This document shows, piece by piece, positions 5,327 through 12,930 of a stretch of DNA of 13,904 bases. The notes below the pieces were generated by a model, which saw only the letters and a program-made list of their open reading frames with translations, did no database searches and was not told the DNA's origin. Both the position numbers and the translations under genes were made by a program. The stretch's first letter is position 1; every line of letters begins with the position of its first letter. The stretch lies in the NCBI GenBank assembly GCA_964640065.1, contig CAZXIE010000100.1, positions 1 to 13,904 of the forward strand, in the 5' to 3' direction. This DNA is from JAJRXG01 sp964640065. Lineage in GTDB: Bacteria; Bacteroidota; Bacteroidia; Chitinophagales; Saprospiraceae.

Positions 5327-6547
5327 ATGAAGTTATTTATACTGGTCAAGTTATCATTACTCATGTCCATGTCTTTGCTGGCTCAAGCGCCTGTCAGTCA
5401 GATCGAGGGATTTTTAGAAGTTTATATGCCCTTTGATAAGTCTGTATATATAGGGATGAATGCTGGGAAGAATGTAATGCAAGACACCTTATTGGCTAAC
5501 ACATTTGTCGGATCTCGTTCTGGAGAATCAACGATTAGAGGTGATGTCAATTCATTTGTAGGTTTTGACTCAGGAAAGAATAATACTTATGGAAGTGGTA
5601 ATGTTTTCTTTGGATTTGCCGCCGGAGAAAGCAATGACATTGGAGGTAGCAATACATACCTTGGTGCCACTTCAGGTAGGAGAAATAGTTCTGGGTTTGG
5701 TAACACTTATATAGGTAGCGATGCAGGAAGTAGTAGCTCAGGAAATAACAATGTTTTTTTAGGCAGATCCGCTGGGTTCTCTTCTAAAGGGGATCATAAA
5801 CTTTATGTGTCTAATAGAAGAGTGGATTCTCTAGAGGCACTGATATATGGCGAGTTTGATAACGAGATCCTTCGTGTCAATGGTGATCTCCAGATAGCTT
5901 CCAATAATCCCGATGGCAACAGTCGTCTTCGCATGAAAGGCACAGGAGGAGTTCTTAATGAAGTCATCCGATATGACAGTAATAATAATAATGCACTTAT
6001 CGGGAGTGTAAGTGGAGGAGGTGGACAGCTTTTATTCAGATCAGACTCCAGAACGCAGATGGCTCTTATCGAAAATGGAAATCTAGGGATAGGTGTTTTG
6101 CAACCAAAACAAAAACTCCATGTAGACGGAACTATCAGACTTGATGCTGTTCCAACATCTGCAGGGTCATTTGATCTTAGGATGAATAGCTCTGGTGATA
6201 TCACTAAACAAACGTCAGATGCCAGATTGAAGAAGAACATTACAACTCTAGAGAGAAGTCTGGAGAAGTTATTAAGCCTCCGCGGCGTAAGTTTTACTTG
6301 GGATGAAGATCCAAAAGCAGGCGTACAATTAGGTTTGGTAGCGCAAGAAGTCTTAGAAGTAATACCAGAGATAGTTCATGAGAATTTTGATGGATTTTAT
6401 AGTGTAGATTACTCTGAACTTGTTGGAGTATTTGTAGAAGCTATAAAAGAGCAACAGGATCTAATCACCTCATTGAAGACTCAAAATACGAGCTTAGAAG
6501 AGCGAGTGTTATTATTAGAAAAGCAGTTTCAGGCACTAACCCATTAG
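5327..6547 (+). CDS. Secreted tail-fibre-like protein with C-terminal S74 intramolecular chaperone domain
   Basis: 406 residues. A signal peptide ends near SLLAQ-A (residue 20-21). Residues about 39-150 are a run of short repeats with a nearly exact 17-residue period: NTFVG 58, NSFVG 75, NVFFG 92, NTYLG 109, NTYIG 126, NVFLG 142, plus a diverged first unit at 39. Their N-x-aromatic-x-G pattern is that of beta-roll/trimeric-adhesin head repeats. A linker with GNLGIG (251-256) and KLHVDGTI follows. The last about 110 residues form the Peptidase_S74 (endosialidase chaperone) domain: SDARLKKNI at 297-305, in which Ser297 and Lys302 keep the Ser-x4-Lys spacing of the autocleavage dyad. GLVAQEV and VDYSELV follow, then a C-terminal coiled coil (about 373-402). 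Known S74 domains trimerise a fibre and then cut themselves off. The product is inferred to be a trimeric surface protein. It ends 21 bp from the convergent gamma-glutamyltransferase gene. Confidence 0.88.
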   Translation: MKLFILVKLSLLMSMSLLAQAPVSQIEGFLEVYMPFDKSVYIGMNAGKNVMQDTLLANTFVGSRSGESTIRGDVNSFVGFDSGKNNTYGSGNVFFGFAAGESNDIGGSNTYLGATSGRRNSSGFGNTYIGSDAGSSSSGNNNVFLGRSAGFSSKGDHKLYVSNRRVDSLEALIYGEFDNEILRVNGDLQIASNNPDGNSRLRMKGTGGVLNEVIRYDSNNNNALIGSVSGGGGQLLFRSDSRTQMALIENGNLGIGVLQPKQKLHVDGTIRLDAVPTSAGSFDLRMNSSGDITKQTSDARLKKNITTLERSLEKLLSLRGVSFTWDEDPKAGVQLGLVAQEVLEVIPEIVHENFDGFYSVDYSELVGVFVEAIKEQQDLITSLKTQNTSLEERVLLLEKQFQALTH

Positions 6548-6568
6548 AACATTAACTAATTAACATAC

Positions 6569-8290
6569 TTAATACCCCAAAGTCTCACCATCAGGCCGTC
6601 TGGGATCACTAGCTCCCCAGATCAATCCATCCTTGAACATGATGGTCTGAGTGCTACCCATGGCAGCTCTATACTGCACATCATGTTGCTTGGCTCTAAG
6701 GAGAGCTTGAGTGTCGTTATTGAGCGTTTTCTCTACATATAGCACCTCAGGATACCACTGATGATGTATGCGCGTAGCATGAGACGCTTCTGCTACATTC
6801 ATGTCGTGATCGATGATATTCATGATGATCTGTAGGACAGTGGTGATGATCCTACTGCCACCTGGACTACCGGTTGCAAAGTATGGCTTACCTTCCTTGA
6901 GGACGATGGTAGGAGTCATACTACTGAGTGGTCGCTTTCGAGGGGCGACAGCATTAGCTTCACCACCGAGGAGTCCAAAAGCATTGGCGACACCGGGTTT
7001 AGCAGAGAGGTCGCTCATCTCATTATTGAGAAGTATACCCGTGCCAGCAGCAACGATACCATTGCCAAATGAAAAGTTGAGTGTATATGTATTCACAACC
7101 ATATTACCGGCCTTGTCGACTACGGTGAAGTGGGTAGTCTCATCACTTTCATAATCCTTGGGCTTGCCGGGTTTGATCTCTTCAGATGGGGCAGCCTTCC
7201 ATCTGTCGATACGACTTCTGAGTGAGTCAGCATACGTCTTAGAGGTAATCCACTCAGTCGGCACCTCCCAGAAGTTGGGATCTCCTAGGTGTTCACTCCG
7301 GTCAGCATAGGCGAACTTCATAGCCTCAGCCATTAAGTGGATCGTCTCTGCTGTATTATGGCCGAGGTAGCCGATCGGAAACTCCTCCAGTATGTTCAGC
7401 ATCTGGATGATATGCACGCCACCAGAACTTGGTGGAGGCATAGACACGATCTCATGACCTCGATATGTACCGCTAACCGGCTCCGTATCTTCGACCTCAT
7501 AAGTGGCAAGGTCTTCCATGGATATCAGCCCGTCATTAGCTTGCTGATCTGCAACGAGCCTTTCGGCGATCTCTCCTTTGTAGAAAGCATCTGGACCTTT
7601 CTTTGATATGCGCTTCAGACTCCAGGTGAGATCTTTTTGCTTGAGTATCTCGCCAGGTTGATAGTAACCCTGACCCTTGTAAAAGACCTTTTCAGTTTCT
7701 GGTGATGCCTTCATACGCGACTCGTACCTCTGAAGGATACTAGATAGATCATAGGTCACAGCAAATCCCTTCTCGGCAAGTCTGATAGCAGGCTTCATTA
7801 CCTCTTTCAGTGTCATCGTACCATAGGTCTCCAGAGCATGCGATAACCCCGCTACGGTCCCTGGTACACCTGCCGACTGGTGCGTAAAATTGAGTTTCAC
7901 GCGATCGACGTTACCGTCTTCATCGAGATACATATCGCGATGAGCCAGTAGCGGCGCCATCTCTCGATAGTTGATGGCTCTCGTCTTTCCCGTCTTCGCG
8001 TCATAGACCATCATAAATCCACCTCCTCCAAGGTTGCCCGCTCTTGGTAGCACCACCGCTAAAGCAAATCCTACAGCCACGGCAGCGTCCACTGCATTAC
8101 CTCCGTCTTGAAGTATCTCAAGTCCTGCCTGTGTGGCAAGATGATGTTGGCTGGCGACCATTCCATTTTGAGCGACGATAGGGTGGTGTGAGGCATCTGA
8201 GGAGTAGATAGCCGCCTGTCCACTTACGTAAATGAAGGACGAACAAGTCAGAAAAATGATCAAAACCAAGTACCTGAAAGATGTTTGCAT
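6569..8290 (-). CDS. ggt: Gamma-glutamyltransferase (glutathione hydrolase), periplasmic
   Basis: 573 residues from the ATG at 8290. Upstream in-frame extension to a TTG at 8347 would put 19 residues ahead of the signal peptide MQTSFRYLVLIIFLTCSSF, so the ATG is preferred. The proenzyme is made as one chain that cuts itself before a Thr to give large and small subunits. Visible hallmarks, with E. coli equivalents: REMAP Arg109 (R114, binds the glutamyl carboxylate); TTHFTVVD with nucleophile Thr385 (T391); Thr403 (T409); Asp427 in NNEMSD (D433); RPLSSM with Ser456-Ser457 (S462-S463); and GSPGGS with Gly477-Gly478 (oxyanion hole). NAVDAAVAVGFALAVV and NLGGGGFMM in the large subunit are also canonical. 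It cleaves or transfers the gamma-glutamyl group of glutathione and similar peptides in the periplasm. The lid-loop region between Asp427 and the Ser pair is present. The gene is divergent from pdhB, sharing a 127-bp upstream region. Confidence 0.96.
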   Translation of the reverse strand: MQTSFRYLVLIIFLTCSSFIYVSGQAAIYSSDASHHPIVAQNGMVASQHHLATQAGLEILQDGGNAVDAAVAVGFALAVVLPRAGNLGGGGFMMVYDAKTGKTRAINYREMAPLLAHRDMYLDEDGNVDRVKLNFTHQSAGVPGTVAGLSHALETYGTMTLKEVMKPAIRLAEKGFAVTYDLSSILQRYESRMKASPETEKVFYKGQGYYQPGEILKQKDLTWSLKRISKKGPDAFYKGEIAERLVADQQANDGLISMEDLATYEVEDTEPVSGTYRGHEIVSMPPPSSGGVHIIQMLNILEEFPIGYLGHNTAETIHLMAEAMKFAYADRSEHLGDPNFWEVPTEWITSKTYADSLRSRIDRWKAAPSEEIKPGKPKDYESDETTHFTVVDKAGNMVVNTYTLNFSFGNGIVAAGTGILLNNEMSDLSAKPGVANAFGLLGGEANAVAPRKRPLSSMTPTIVLKEGKPYFATGSPGGSRIITTVLQIIMNIIDHDMNVAEASHATRIHHQWYPEVLYVEKTLNNDTQALLRAKQHDVQYRAAMGSTQTIMFKDGLIWGASDPRRPDGETLGY

Positions 8291-8340
8291 ATGAAGGGTA
8301 TGATATATGTACTGTAATATCCGTAAAGCTTCTAAAGGAG

Positions 8341-8353
8341 CCAACAATGTTGG
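8341..8353. promoter_or_regulatory. Palindrome in the ggt/pdhB divergent region
   Basis: CCAACA and TGTTGG are exact complements around a central A. The site lies 26 bp upstream of the pdhB -7 box and 51 bp upstream of the ggt start, so a bound factor could touch both promoters. Short enough to be chance. Confidence 0.3.
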
Positions 8354-8378
8354 GACATTTCCTTTTTAGATAAAGTTC

Positions 8379-8386
8379 TACTTTTG
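8379..8386 (+). promoter_or_regulatory. pdhB promoter, Bacteroidota -7 box
   Basis: TACTTTTG matches the Bacteroidota sigma-ABfr -7 consensus TAnnTTTG in full. The nearest TTG (8350-8352) is 26 bp upstream, longer than the usual 17-23 bp, so the -33 element is weak or absent. The implied transcript would start near 8393 and give a leader of about 25 nt that is A-rich and lacks a Shine-Dalgarno sequence. Confidence 0.55.
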
Positions 8387-8417
8387 CGGTTTCAAGATTA
8401 GGGATAAAAAGAAAATT

Positions 8418-9401
8418 ATGGCAACCAAGACACTTACGCTAAGAGATGCGCTTAACGAAGCTATGATCGAGGAAATGAGGAGAGATCCTGATGTCCTGCT
8501 CATGGGCGAAGAAGTAGCAGAGTATAACGGAGCGTATAAAGTAAGTAAAGGTATGCTGGACGAGTTTGGTCCACAGAGAGTGATAGATACACCGATCGCC
8601 GAACTAGGATTCGCAGGTATCGGAGTAGGTGCAGCGATGAATGGTCTACGTCCGATCGTGGAGTTCATGACATGGAACTTTGCCGTCCTAGCATTTGATC
8701 AGATTATTAACAATGCGGCGAAAACGCTGTCTCAGTCAGCAGGTCAGTTTAACTGTCCGATCGTCTTCAGAGGTCCTTCTGGATCTGCAGGTCAGCTAGC
8801 ACAACAGCACAGTCAGATGTTTGAGTCATGGATGGCCAACTGCCCAGGACTAAAAGTAATATCGATTGTAGATCCAGCAGATGCCAAGGGTCTTCTTAAG
8901 TCTGCCATCAGAGATGACGATCCGATATGTTTTATGGAGTCAGAGCAACTCTATGGTCTTAAAGGCGAAGTACCTGAAGAAGAATACCTCGTACCTATAG
9001 GTAAGGCTGCCATAAGAAAAGAAGGAACAGATGTAACGATCGTCTCATTTAACAAGATGATGGAAGTCTGCAAGAAAGCGGCTATTGAGTTAGAAGCTGA
9101 AGGTATCAGTGCAGAAGTCATCGACCTACGTACGATTAGACCACTAGATCACGAAACCATCGTAGAGTCTGTCAAGAAAACAAACAGACTTATTGTAGTT
9201 GATGAGTCATGGCCATTTGCTGGGGTCTCTTCTGAGATCGCCTATGAGATCCAAAAGTATGCCTTCGATCATCTTGATGCGCCAGTCACGAGAGTAAATG
9301 CTGCTGATACGTCTCTACCATATGCTGCGCCTTTTGTAGACGAATATCTACCTACTCCTACTAAGGTGATCAAGGCGGTGAAGGAAGTGCTTTACCGGTA
9401 N
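8418..9401 (+). CDS. pdhB: Pyruvate dehydrogenase E1 component, beta subunit
   Basis: 327 residues, complete: the last readable codons are GTG CTT TAC CGG (V-L-Y-R) and the next codon reads TA followed by the first N, so the third stop base lies in the gap. The length is normal for alpha2beta2-type E1 beta. The transketolase-like pyrimidine-binding half has EDPDVL-like MRRDPDVLLMGEEVAEYNGA (20-39), TPIAELGFAG with Glu62, which activates the thiamine diphosphate aminopyrimidine ring, and GQLAQQHSQ with His130, the conserved active-site histidine. The C-terminal transketolase domain includes AEVIDLRTIRPLD and VVDESWPFAGVSSEI. With E1 alpha it decarboxylates pyruvate and acetylates E2 lipoyl groups in the cytoplasm. 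The alpha subunit is not adjacent on the left; what follows on the right is hidden by the gap. A branched-chain 2-oxoacid E1 beta would look similar, but the sequence reads as the pyruvate type. Confidence 0.93.
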
Positions 9402-9500
9402 NNNNNNNNNNNNNNNNNNNNNNNNNNNNNNNNNNNNNNNNNNNNNNNNNNNNNNNNNNNNNNNNNNNNNNNNNNNNNNNNNNNNNNNNNNNNNNNNNNN
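9401..9500. other. Assembly gap of 100 N
   Basis: Exactly 100 ambiguous bases, the conventional placeholder for a scaffold gap of unknown size. It begins one base before the end of the pdhB stop codon, and the reading frame of the following ABC transporter is open right up to its far side. The gap therefore hides at least the pdhB stop base and the 5' end of the transporter gene, and could hide more genes. Confidence 0.97.
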
Positions 9501-9501
9501 G

Positions 9502-11325
9502 AAACTTCGGTCCATACAAGACGGTAAAGGAAGTGACTGGAAGGCAGGCTTCAAGACCTTGGATCTTATCCCGAGATTTTATAAAGAGATATATGAAAGC
9601 AGCAAGTCGCTGTTTCTGATCAATGTTATAGCACGTCTTGTCAATGCGCTAACTCCAGTAATCTTACTTTATGTCGGTAAGTTGCTGATCGATGAGATTA
9701 TCTTACAGACGCAGTCAGAGACACCAGTATATAGACTGATCTGGATCTATCTAGGAGTTGAGTTGGGAGTTGCCTTGCTCTCTGATCTTATCAGTAGAGC
9801 AGTACAACTGACAGATGGACTGATGGGTGACCTATACTCTAACAAGTCTTCTATCACGATCATCAAGAAAACAGAAGATCTATCTATCAGCCAATTAGAA
9901 GACTCTGAGTTTTATGACAAATTAGAAAGAGCACGAACTCGCACGAGTAATCGAGTTTCTCTTATGTCATCAACACTTACGCTACTACAGAACCTGATCA
10001 TCATCATCTCACTTATCGCAGGTCTCATCTATTTTGAACCTTGGTTGATCTTATTGCTGACGATGAGTATCATCCCTTCATTTATTAATGAGATCAAGTT
10101 TAGTTCTACCCGATATTCGATAGCTCGAAGCTGGACGAAAGAAAGACGAGAGTTGGACTATATCCGGTATATAGGTGCCAACTCTAATACGGCTAAAGAA
10201 ATCAAGCTGTTTGGTCTTACCGATTTTTTGGCGGGAAGATTTGATAAGCTTTCGGATGCTTATTATAAGATCAATCAAAAGCTGGCCGTAAAGCGAGCAG
10301 GCTATGGAGCGGTCTTCAATGGTCTTGGCATTTTGAGCTACTATGGAGCATATGTTTTGATTATCGTAAGAGCAGTCACGGGTGTGATCACCATCGGAGA
10401 TCTCACTTTTCTGGCGGGCTCCTTTAACCGACTACGTAATAATCTTCAGTCCAACTTCGCCATCTTCACTAGGATCACAGAGAGTACTTTGTATCTCAAG
10501 GATTACTTCGACTTTTTAGATATACCTAAGCAAACAATATCTAATGTAGCTCCTCAAGTGCCTACTGAGATAACGGAAGGCTTCTTCTTTGAGAAAGTAT
10601 CCTTTGCTTATCCAGACCAAGAAGAGATGGTGATTGATGAAGTATCATTTACCATCAAAGCCGGCGAGAAACTTGCCTTTGTAGGACAAAACGGAGCAGG
10701 TAAGACGACACTCGTCAAGTTACTTTTGAGATTTTATGAGCCCACTTCTGGACGTATACTTTTGGATGGTGTTGATATCAGCACCTTTGATAAGAAAGGC
10801 TACCAGCAACTATTCGGTGTGATCTTCCAAGACTTCCTGAAGTATGAGTTTTTACTCAAAGAGAATATCGCTATCGGTGATGTCTCTAAGATCGATGATC
10901 TACCTGCTATCGCTGAGGCAGCAGAGCGATCTCTCGCTGATGAAGTAGTAGCTGAGTTAGATCGAGGGTATGATCAGCAGCTCGGCAAAAGGTTTACCAA
11001 TGGTAAAGACCTATCAGGAGGCCAATGGCAAAAGATTGCATTGGCAAGAGCCTATATGAGGGATGCTTCGATTATGATCCTAGACGAGCCTACTTCGGCG
11101 TTAGATGCAAAGGCCGAGTATGAAGCCTTTCAAAGATTTATGGAGCTCACGGATCAGAAGACAAGTGTCATTATCTCTCACAGATTCTCTACAGTCCGGA
11201 TGGCAGATAGAATCATCGTACTTAACGATGGTGGCATCCAAGAGTCAGGTACTCATGAAGAATTGATGAGTAAGGAAGGTATCTATGAGGAGTTGTTTTC
11301 TTTACAAGCTGCGGGGTATCAGTAG
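9502..11325 (+). CDS. ABC exporter, fused permease and ATPase (N-terminus lost in the gap)
   Basis: The frame is open from the first base after the gap and reads KLRSIQDGKGSDWKAGFKTL before the TTG at 9559 that a naive start search would choose. That TTG is only an internal Leu codon, so the gene is 5'-partial. A transmembrane domain of about six helices spans 9600-10480 (segments such as FLINVIARLVNALTPVILL and LLQNLIIIISLIAGLIYF). The nucleotide-binding domain carries Walker A GQNGAGKTT (from 10684), the Q-loop IFQDF (near 10822), signature LSGGQWQ (11011-11031), Walker B IMILDEP (11074-11091) with D-loop SALD, and the H-loop His codon at 11179. All catalytic residues are present, so the half-transporter should hydrolyse ATP as a homo- or heterodimer in the inner membrane. 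The layout is that of type IV exporters of drugs, lipids or peptides; the Trp in LSGGQWQ is common in exporters of the peptide/bacteriocin type but proves nothing. No peptidase domain or precursor peptide is visible beside it. Confidence 0.93.
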   Translation, partial: KLRSIQDGKGSDWKAGFKTLDLIPRFYKEIYESSKSLFLINVIARLVNALTPVILLYVGKLLIDEIILQTQSETPVYRLIWIYLGVELGVALLSDLISRAVQLTDGLMGDLYSNKSSITIIKKTEDLSISQLEDSEFYDKLERARTRTSNRVSLMSSTLTLLQNLIIIISLIAGLIYFEPWLILLLTMSIIPSFINEIKFSSTRYSIARSWTKERRELDYIRYIGANSNTAKEIKLFGLTDFLAGRFDKLSDAYYKINQKLAVKRAGYGAVFNGLGILSYYGAYVLIIVRAVTGVITIGDLTFLAGSFNRLRNNLQSNFAIFTRITESTLYLKDYFDFLDIPKQTISNVAPQVPTEITEGFFFEKVSFAYPDQEEMVIDEVSFTIKAGEKLAFVGQNGAGKTTLVKLLLRFYEPTSGRILLDGVDISTFDKKGYQQLFGVIFQDFLKYEFLLKENIAIGDVSKIDDLPAIAEAAERSLADEVVAELDRGYDQQLGKRFTNGKDLSGGQWQKIALARAYMRDASIMILDEPTSALDAKAEYEAFQRFMELTDQKTSVIISHRFSTVRMADRIIVLNDGGIQESGTHEELMSKEGIYEELFSLQAAGYQ

Positions 11326-11332
11326 GTTGATT

Positions 11333-11358
11333 AGCAAATTAGGGAATTAGCAAATTAG
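11333..11358. repeat. 8-bp-period intergenic repeat after the ABC exporter
   Basis: Units agcaaatt, agggaatt, agcaaatt in 8-bp register begin 8 bp after the TAG stop. It shares a 16-bp exact match with the array at 25-72. Confidence 0.6.
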
Positions 11359-11470
11359 CGACTGTGCTATGTCCTAATTAGTGAGTGCTTTAGAATCTAT
11401 GACCCTTTTATGATTGATTTAATAGGCTATTATTCAGCGCCAAAAACAGGTCATTTTTTGTTAGACAACA

Positions 11471-11494
11471 CTCATTAGCTAATTAGCTCATTGA
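11471..11494. repeat. 8-bp-period repeat, opposite orientation
   Basis: Units ctcattag, ctaattag, ctcattga. It contains the perfect palindrome AGCTAATTAGCT (11477-11488). Together with 11333-11358 it brackets the intergenic region between two convergent genes, so it may mark their 3' ends. Confidence 0.5.
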
Positions 11495-11510
11495 CTTTAA
11501 GTCCTTTCAA

Positions 11511-11918
11511 CTAATTGATATTAAGTATAATTATAAAAAATGTCGCGACACCTAAGATAGTTGTTATAATTCCCATCCACCGACTGTTTAACCATCCAAT
11601 TAGGGATATAAAAGTTAGAAAAGAACCGACTCCGATCAAAATGCATAGGACGGCATAATTAAATTGCTGATTGATTTCTTCAGAAGTCAATTGACTATTA
11701 TAACCTTCTGTCGTCTGTATGAAAATATCAGTCAATAGAAAAAGACTAATAAGCATCGTACATGTAGAAATGAGTAAGGAAAGAATGATGGCATTAGAAA
11801 TGCGGCCTTTGTCTCTTTGAAAAACAAAACTGCTCAGGATGGTGGCACTAAAACCAGCAAGAAAGGTACAGATCAATATGATCTGAGTTGTCATCGCTTG
11901 AAATGGAGAGTTGTCCAT
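11511..11918 (-). CDS. Small four-TM membrane protein, function unknown
   Basis: 135 residues from the ATG at 11918. Four hydrophobic segments lie at about residues 12-33, 42-63, 87-108 and 113-133. A polar loop between the second and third (QTTEGYNSQLTSEEINQQ) is predicted to lie on one membrane face, and RDKGR between the first two is the main positively charged loop. No motif or family is recognisable. The gene converges on the ABC exporter and is divergent from the secreted protein gene at 12030 with 111 bp between them. The hydrophobic profile and codon pattern make it a believable gene. Confidence 0.6.
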   Translation of the reverse strand: MDNSPFQAMTTQIILICTFLAGFSATILSSFVFQRDKGRISNAIILSLLISTCTMLISLFLLTDIFIQTTEGYNSQLTSEEINQQFNYAVLCILIGVGSFLTFISLIGWLNSRWMGIITTILGVATFFIIILNIN

Positions 11919-12029
11919 AAAGATCTTGTGTGAGTTTAGATGGCTTAATATACGATGTTAGAAAGGTTTCTTATATTATATCGTTTCACGGATACTTACT
12001 ATCCTTTTTAAAAGAACAACTCTACAAGC

Positions 12030-12746
12030 ATGAGAATCTTATCATCTTTGCTTCTAAGTGTACTTATATCACTTACCATATCATCTCAATCTCTTGTCGG
12101 TGCCTGGGAGGCCCAAACCACCTCCGATGAAGGAGTAGCAATTAGAAACGTCTTGATCCTTTCTGAGGCTTATCAAGTACTTACTTTATATGAAGCGAAC
12201 TCTGGTAAGTTTATCTCGACTAATGGAGGGTCATGGGCTATCAGTGATGATAACGTCATAACCGAAGTAGTTGAGTTTGACACTGTTGACCCAGAAAGGG
12301 TAGGGACTGAAGTGAGCTTCGAGGTGTACATAAAGAATAATATGATGGGGATAGTTGGCGATAAGGTAGTCTGGTCTAGGATAGATGACGGAAGTCCTGG
12401 TGCACTCCAAGGTGCATGGTTGATGTCTGGACGAGTCAGAGATGGAGAAACAAGAATGAGAGATACTAACCGACCACGAAAGACGATGAAGATGTTATCC
12501 GGTACGCGCTTCCAGTGGATCGCATACAACATAGAAACAAAACAATTCATGGGCACAGGAGGTGGAAGCTATACCACCGTCGATGGTACATACACCGAGA
12601 ACATCGAGTTCTTCTCACGTGATGATACACGAGCAGGAAAGAGTTTAGAATTTGATTTTGAACTGATCGATGGTAAGTGGAACCATAAGGGGTTTTCGAG
12701 CAAAGGTGATGCTATGCATGAGATATGGGAAGTAAGAGTTAATTAA
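12030..12746 (+). CDS. Secreted two-repeat protein of unknown function (Bacteroidota 'membrane or secreted protein' type)
   Basis: 238 residues. A signal peptide MRILSSLLLSVLISLTISSQ is followed by two tandem domains of about 95-100 residues. The first (about 22-115) has LVGAWEAQT, GKFISTNGGSWAI, TEVVEFDTVDPERVGTEVSF; the second (about 126-225) has LQGAWLMSG, KQFMGTGGGSYTT, TENIEFFSRDDTRAGKSLEF. The aligned elements GAW, (T/M)xGG.(W/Y), TE(V/N)(V/I)EF and (R/D)xGxxxxF show an internal duplication. Each half looks like a small lipocalin-like beta barrel, a fold inferred from the strand pattern. Such proteins recur in Saprospiria and related Bacteroidota as annotated secreted proteins without known role. 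The second half is better conserved in appearance (KTMKMLSGTRFQWIAYN). Confidence 0.75.
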   Translation: MRILSSLLLSVLISLTISSQSLVGAWEAQTTSDEGVAIRNVLILSEAYQVLTLYEANSGKFISTNGGSWAISDDNVITEVVEFDTVDPERVGTEVSFEVYIKNNMMGIVGDKVVWSRIDDGSPGALQGAWLMSGRVRDGETRMRDTNRPRKTMKMLSGTRFQWIAYNIETKQFMGTGGGSYTTVDGTYTENIEFFSRDDTRAGKSLEFDFELIDGKWNHKGFSSKGDAMHEIWEVRVN

Positions 12747-12767
12747 TGTGCTAATGTGCTAATGTGC
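12744..12767. repeat. Perfect triple 8-bp tandem repeat at a stop codon
   Basis: TAATGTGC occurs three times in a row; the first unit starts with the TAA stop of the preceding gene. A diverged fourth unit follows (tagtggta). It is the third locus in the window with an 8-bp-period array just after a coding end. Confidence 0.7.
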
Positions 12768-12833
12768 TAGTGGTATGCTGTGCTAATAATTCAAGCCTTC
12801 CTTAGGTTTAAAGAAATTAAATTCTAGATGATC

Positions 12834-12864
12834 TTTGTTGAACTCGATGGGATCAATATGTTTA
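12834..12864 (+). promoter_or_regulatory. Candidate Bacteroidota promoter for the 7TMR-DISM gene
   Basis: TTTG (12834-12837) and TATGTTTA (12857-12864) are separated by 19 bp, the preferred spacing of the TTTG/TAnnTTTG promoter; the last base of the -7 box is A instead of G. Transcription would start near 12871 and give a leader of about 60 nt before the GTG at 12931. Confidence 0.4.
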
Positions 12865-12930
12865 TGTTAAATCGACAGATACGCCTTTAATTCAAATTGC
12901 AAGTCTGCTTATAGTTACTTATCATTAAGA

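Noticed and set aside
5803..6240. 145-codon minus-strand open frame
   Set aside because: Antisense to the S74 protein's conserved region; low-complexity shadow.
8378..8668. 96-codon minus-strand open frame at the start of pdhB
   Set aside because: Antisense to highly conserved E1 beta sequence, Ser/Ala/Leu-rich shadow composition.
9348..9554. Open frames that run through the N gap
   Set aside because: They exist only because N codons do not stop translation; both ends are spurious.
11930..12130. 66-codon plus-strand open frame upstream of and overlapping the secreted protein
   Set aside because: It overlaps the signal-peptide region of the better-supported gene in another frame and shows no recognisable features.
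12173..12556. 127-codon minus-strand open frame
   Set aside because: Antisense to the two-repeat secreted protein, whose signal peptide and internal repeats show which strand is coding.
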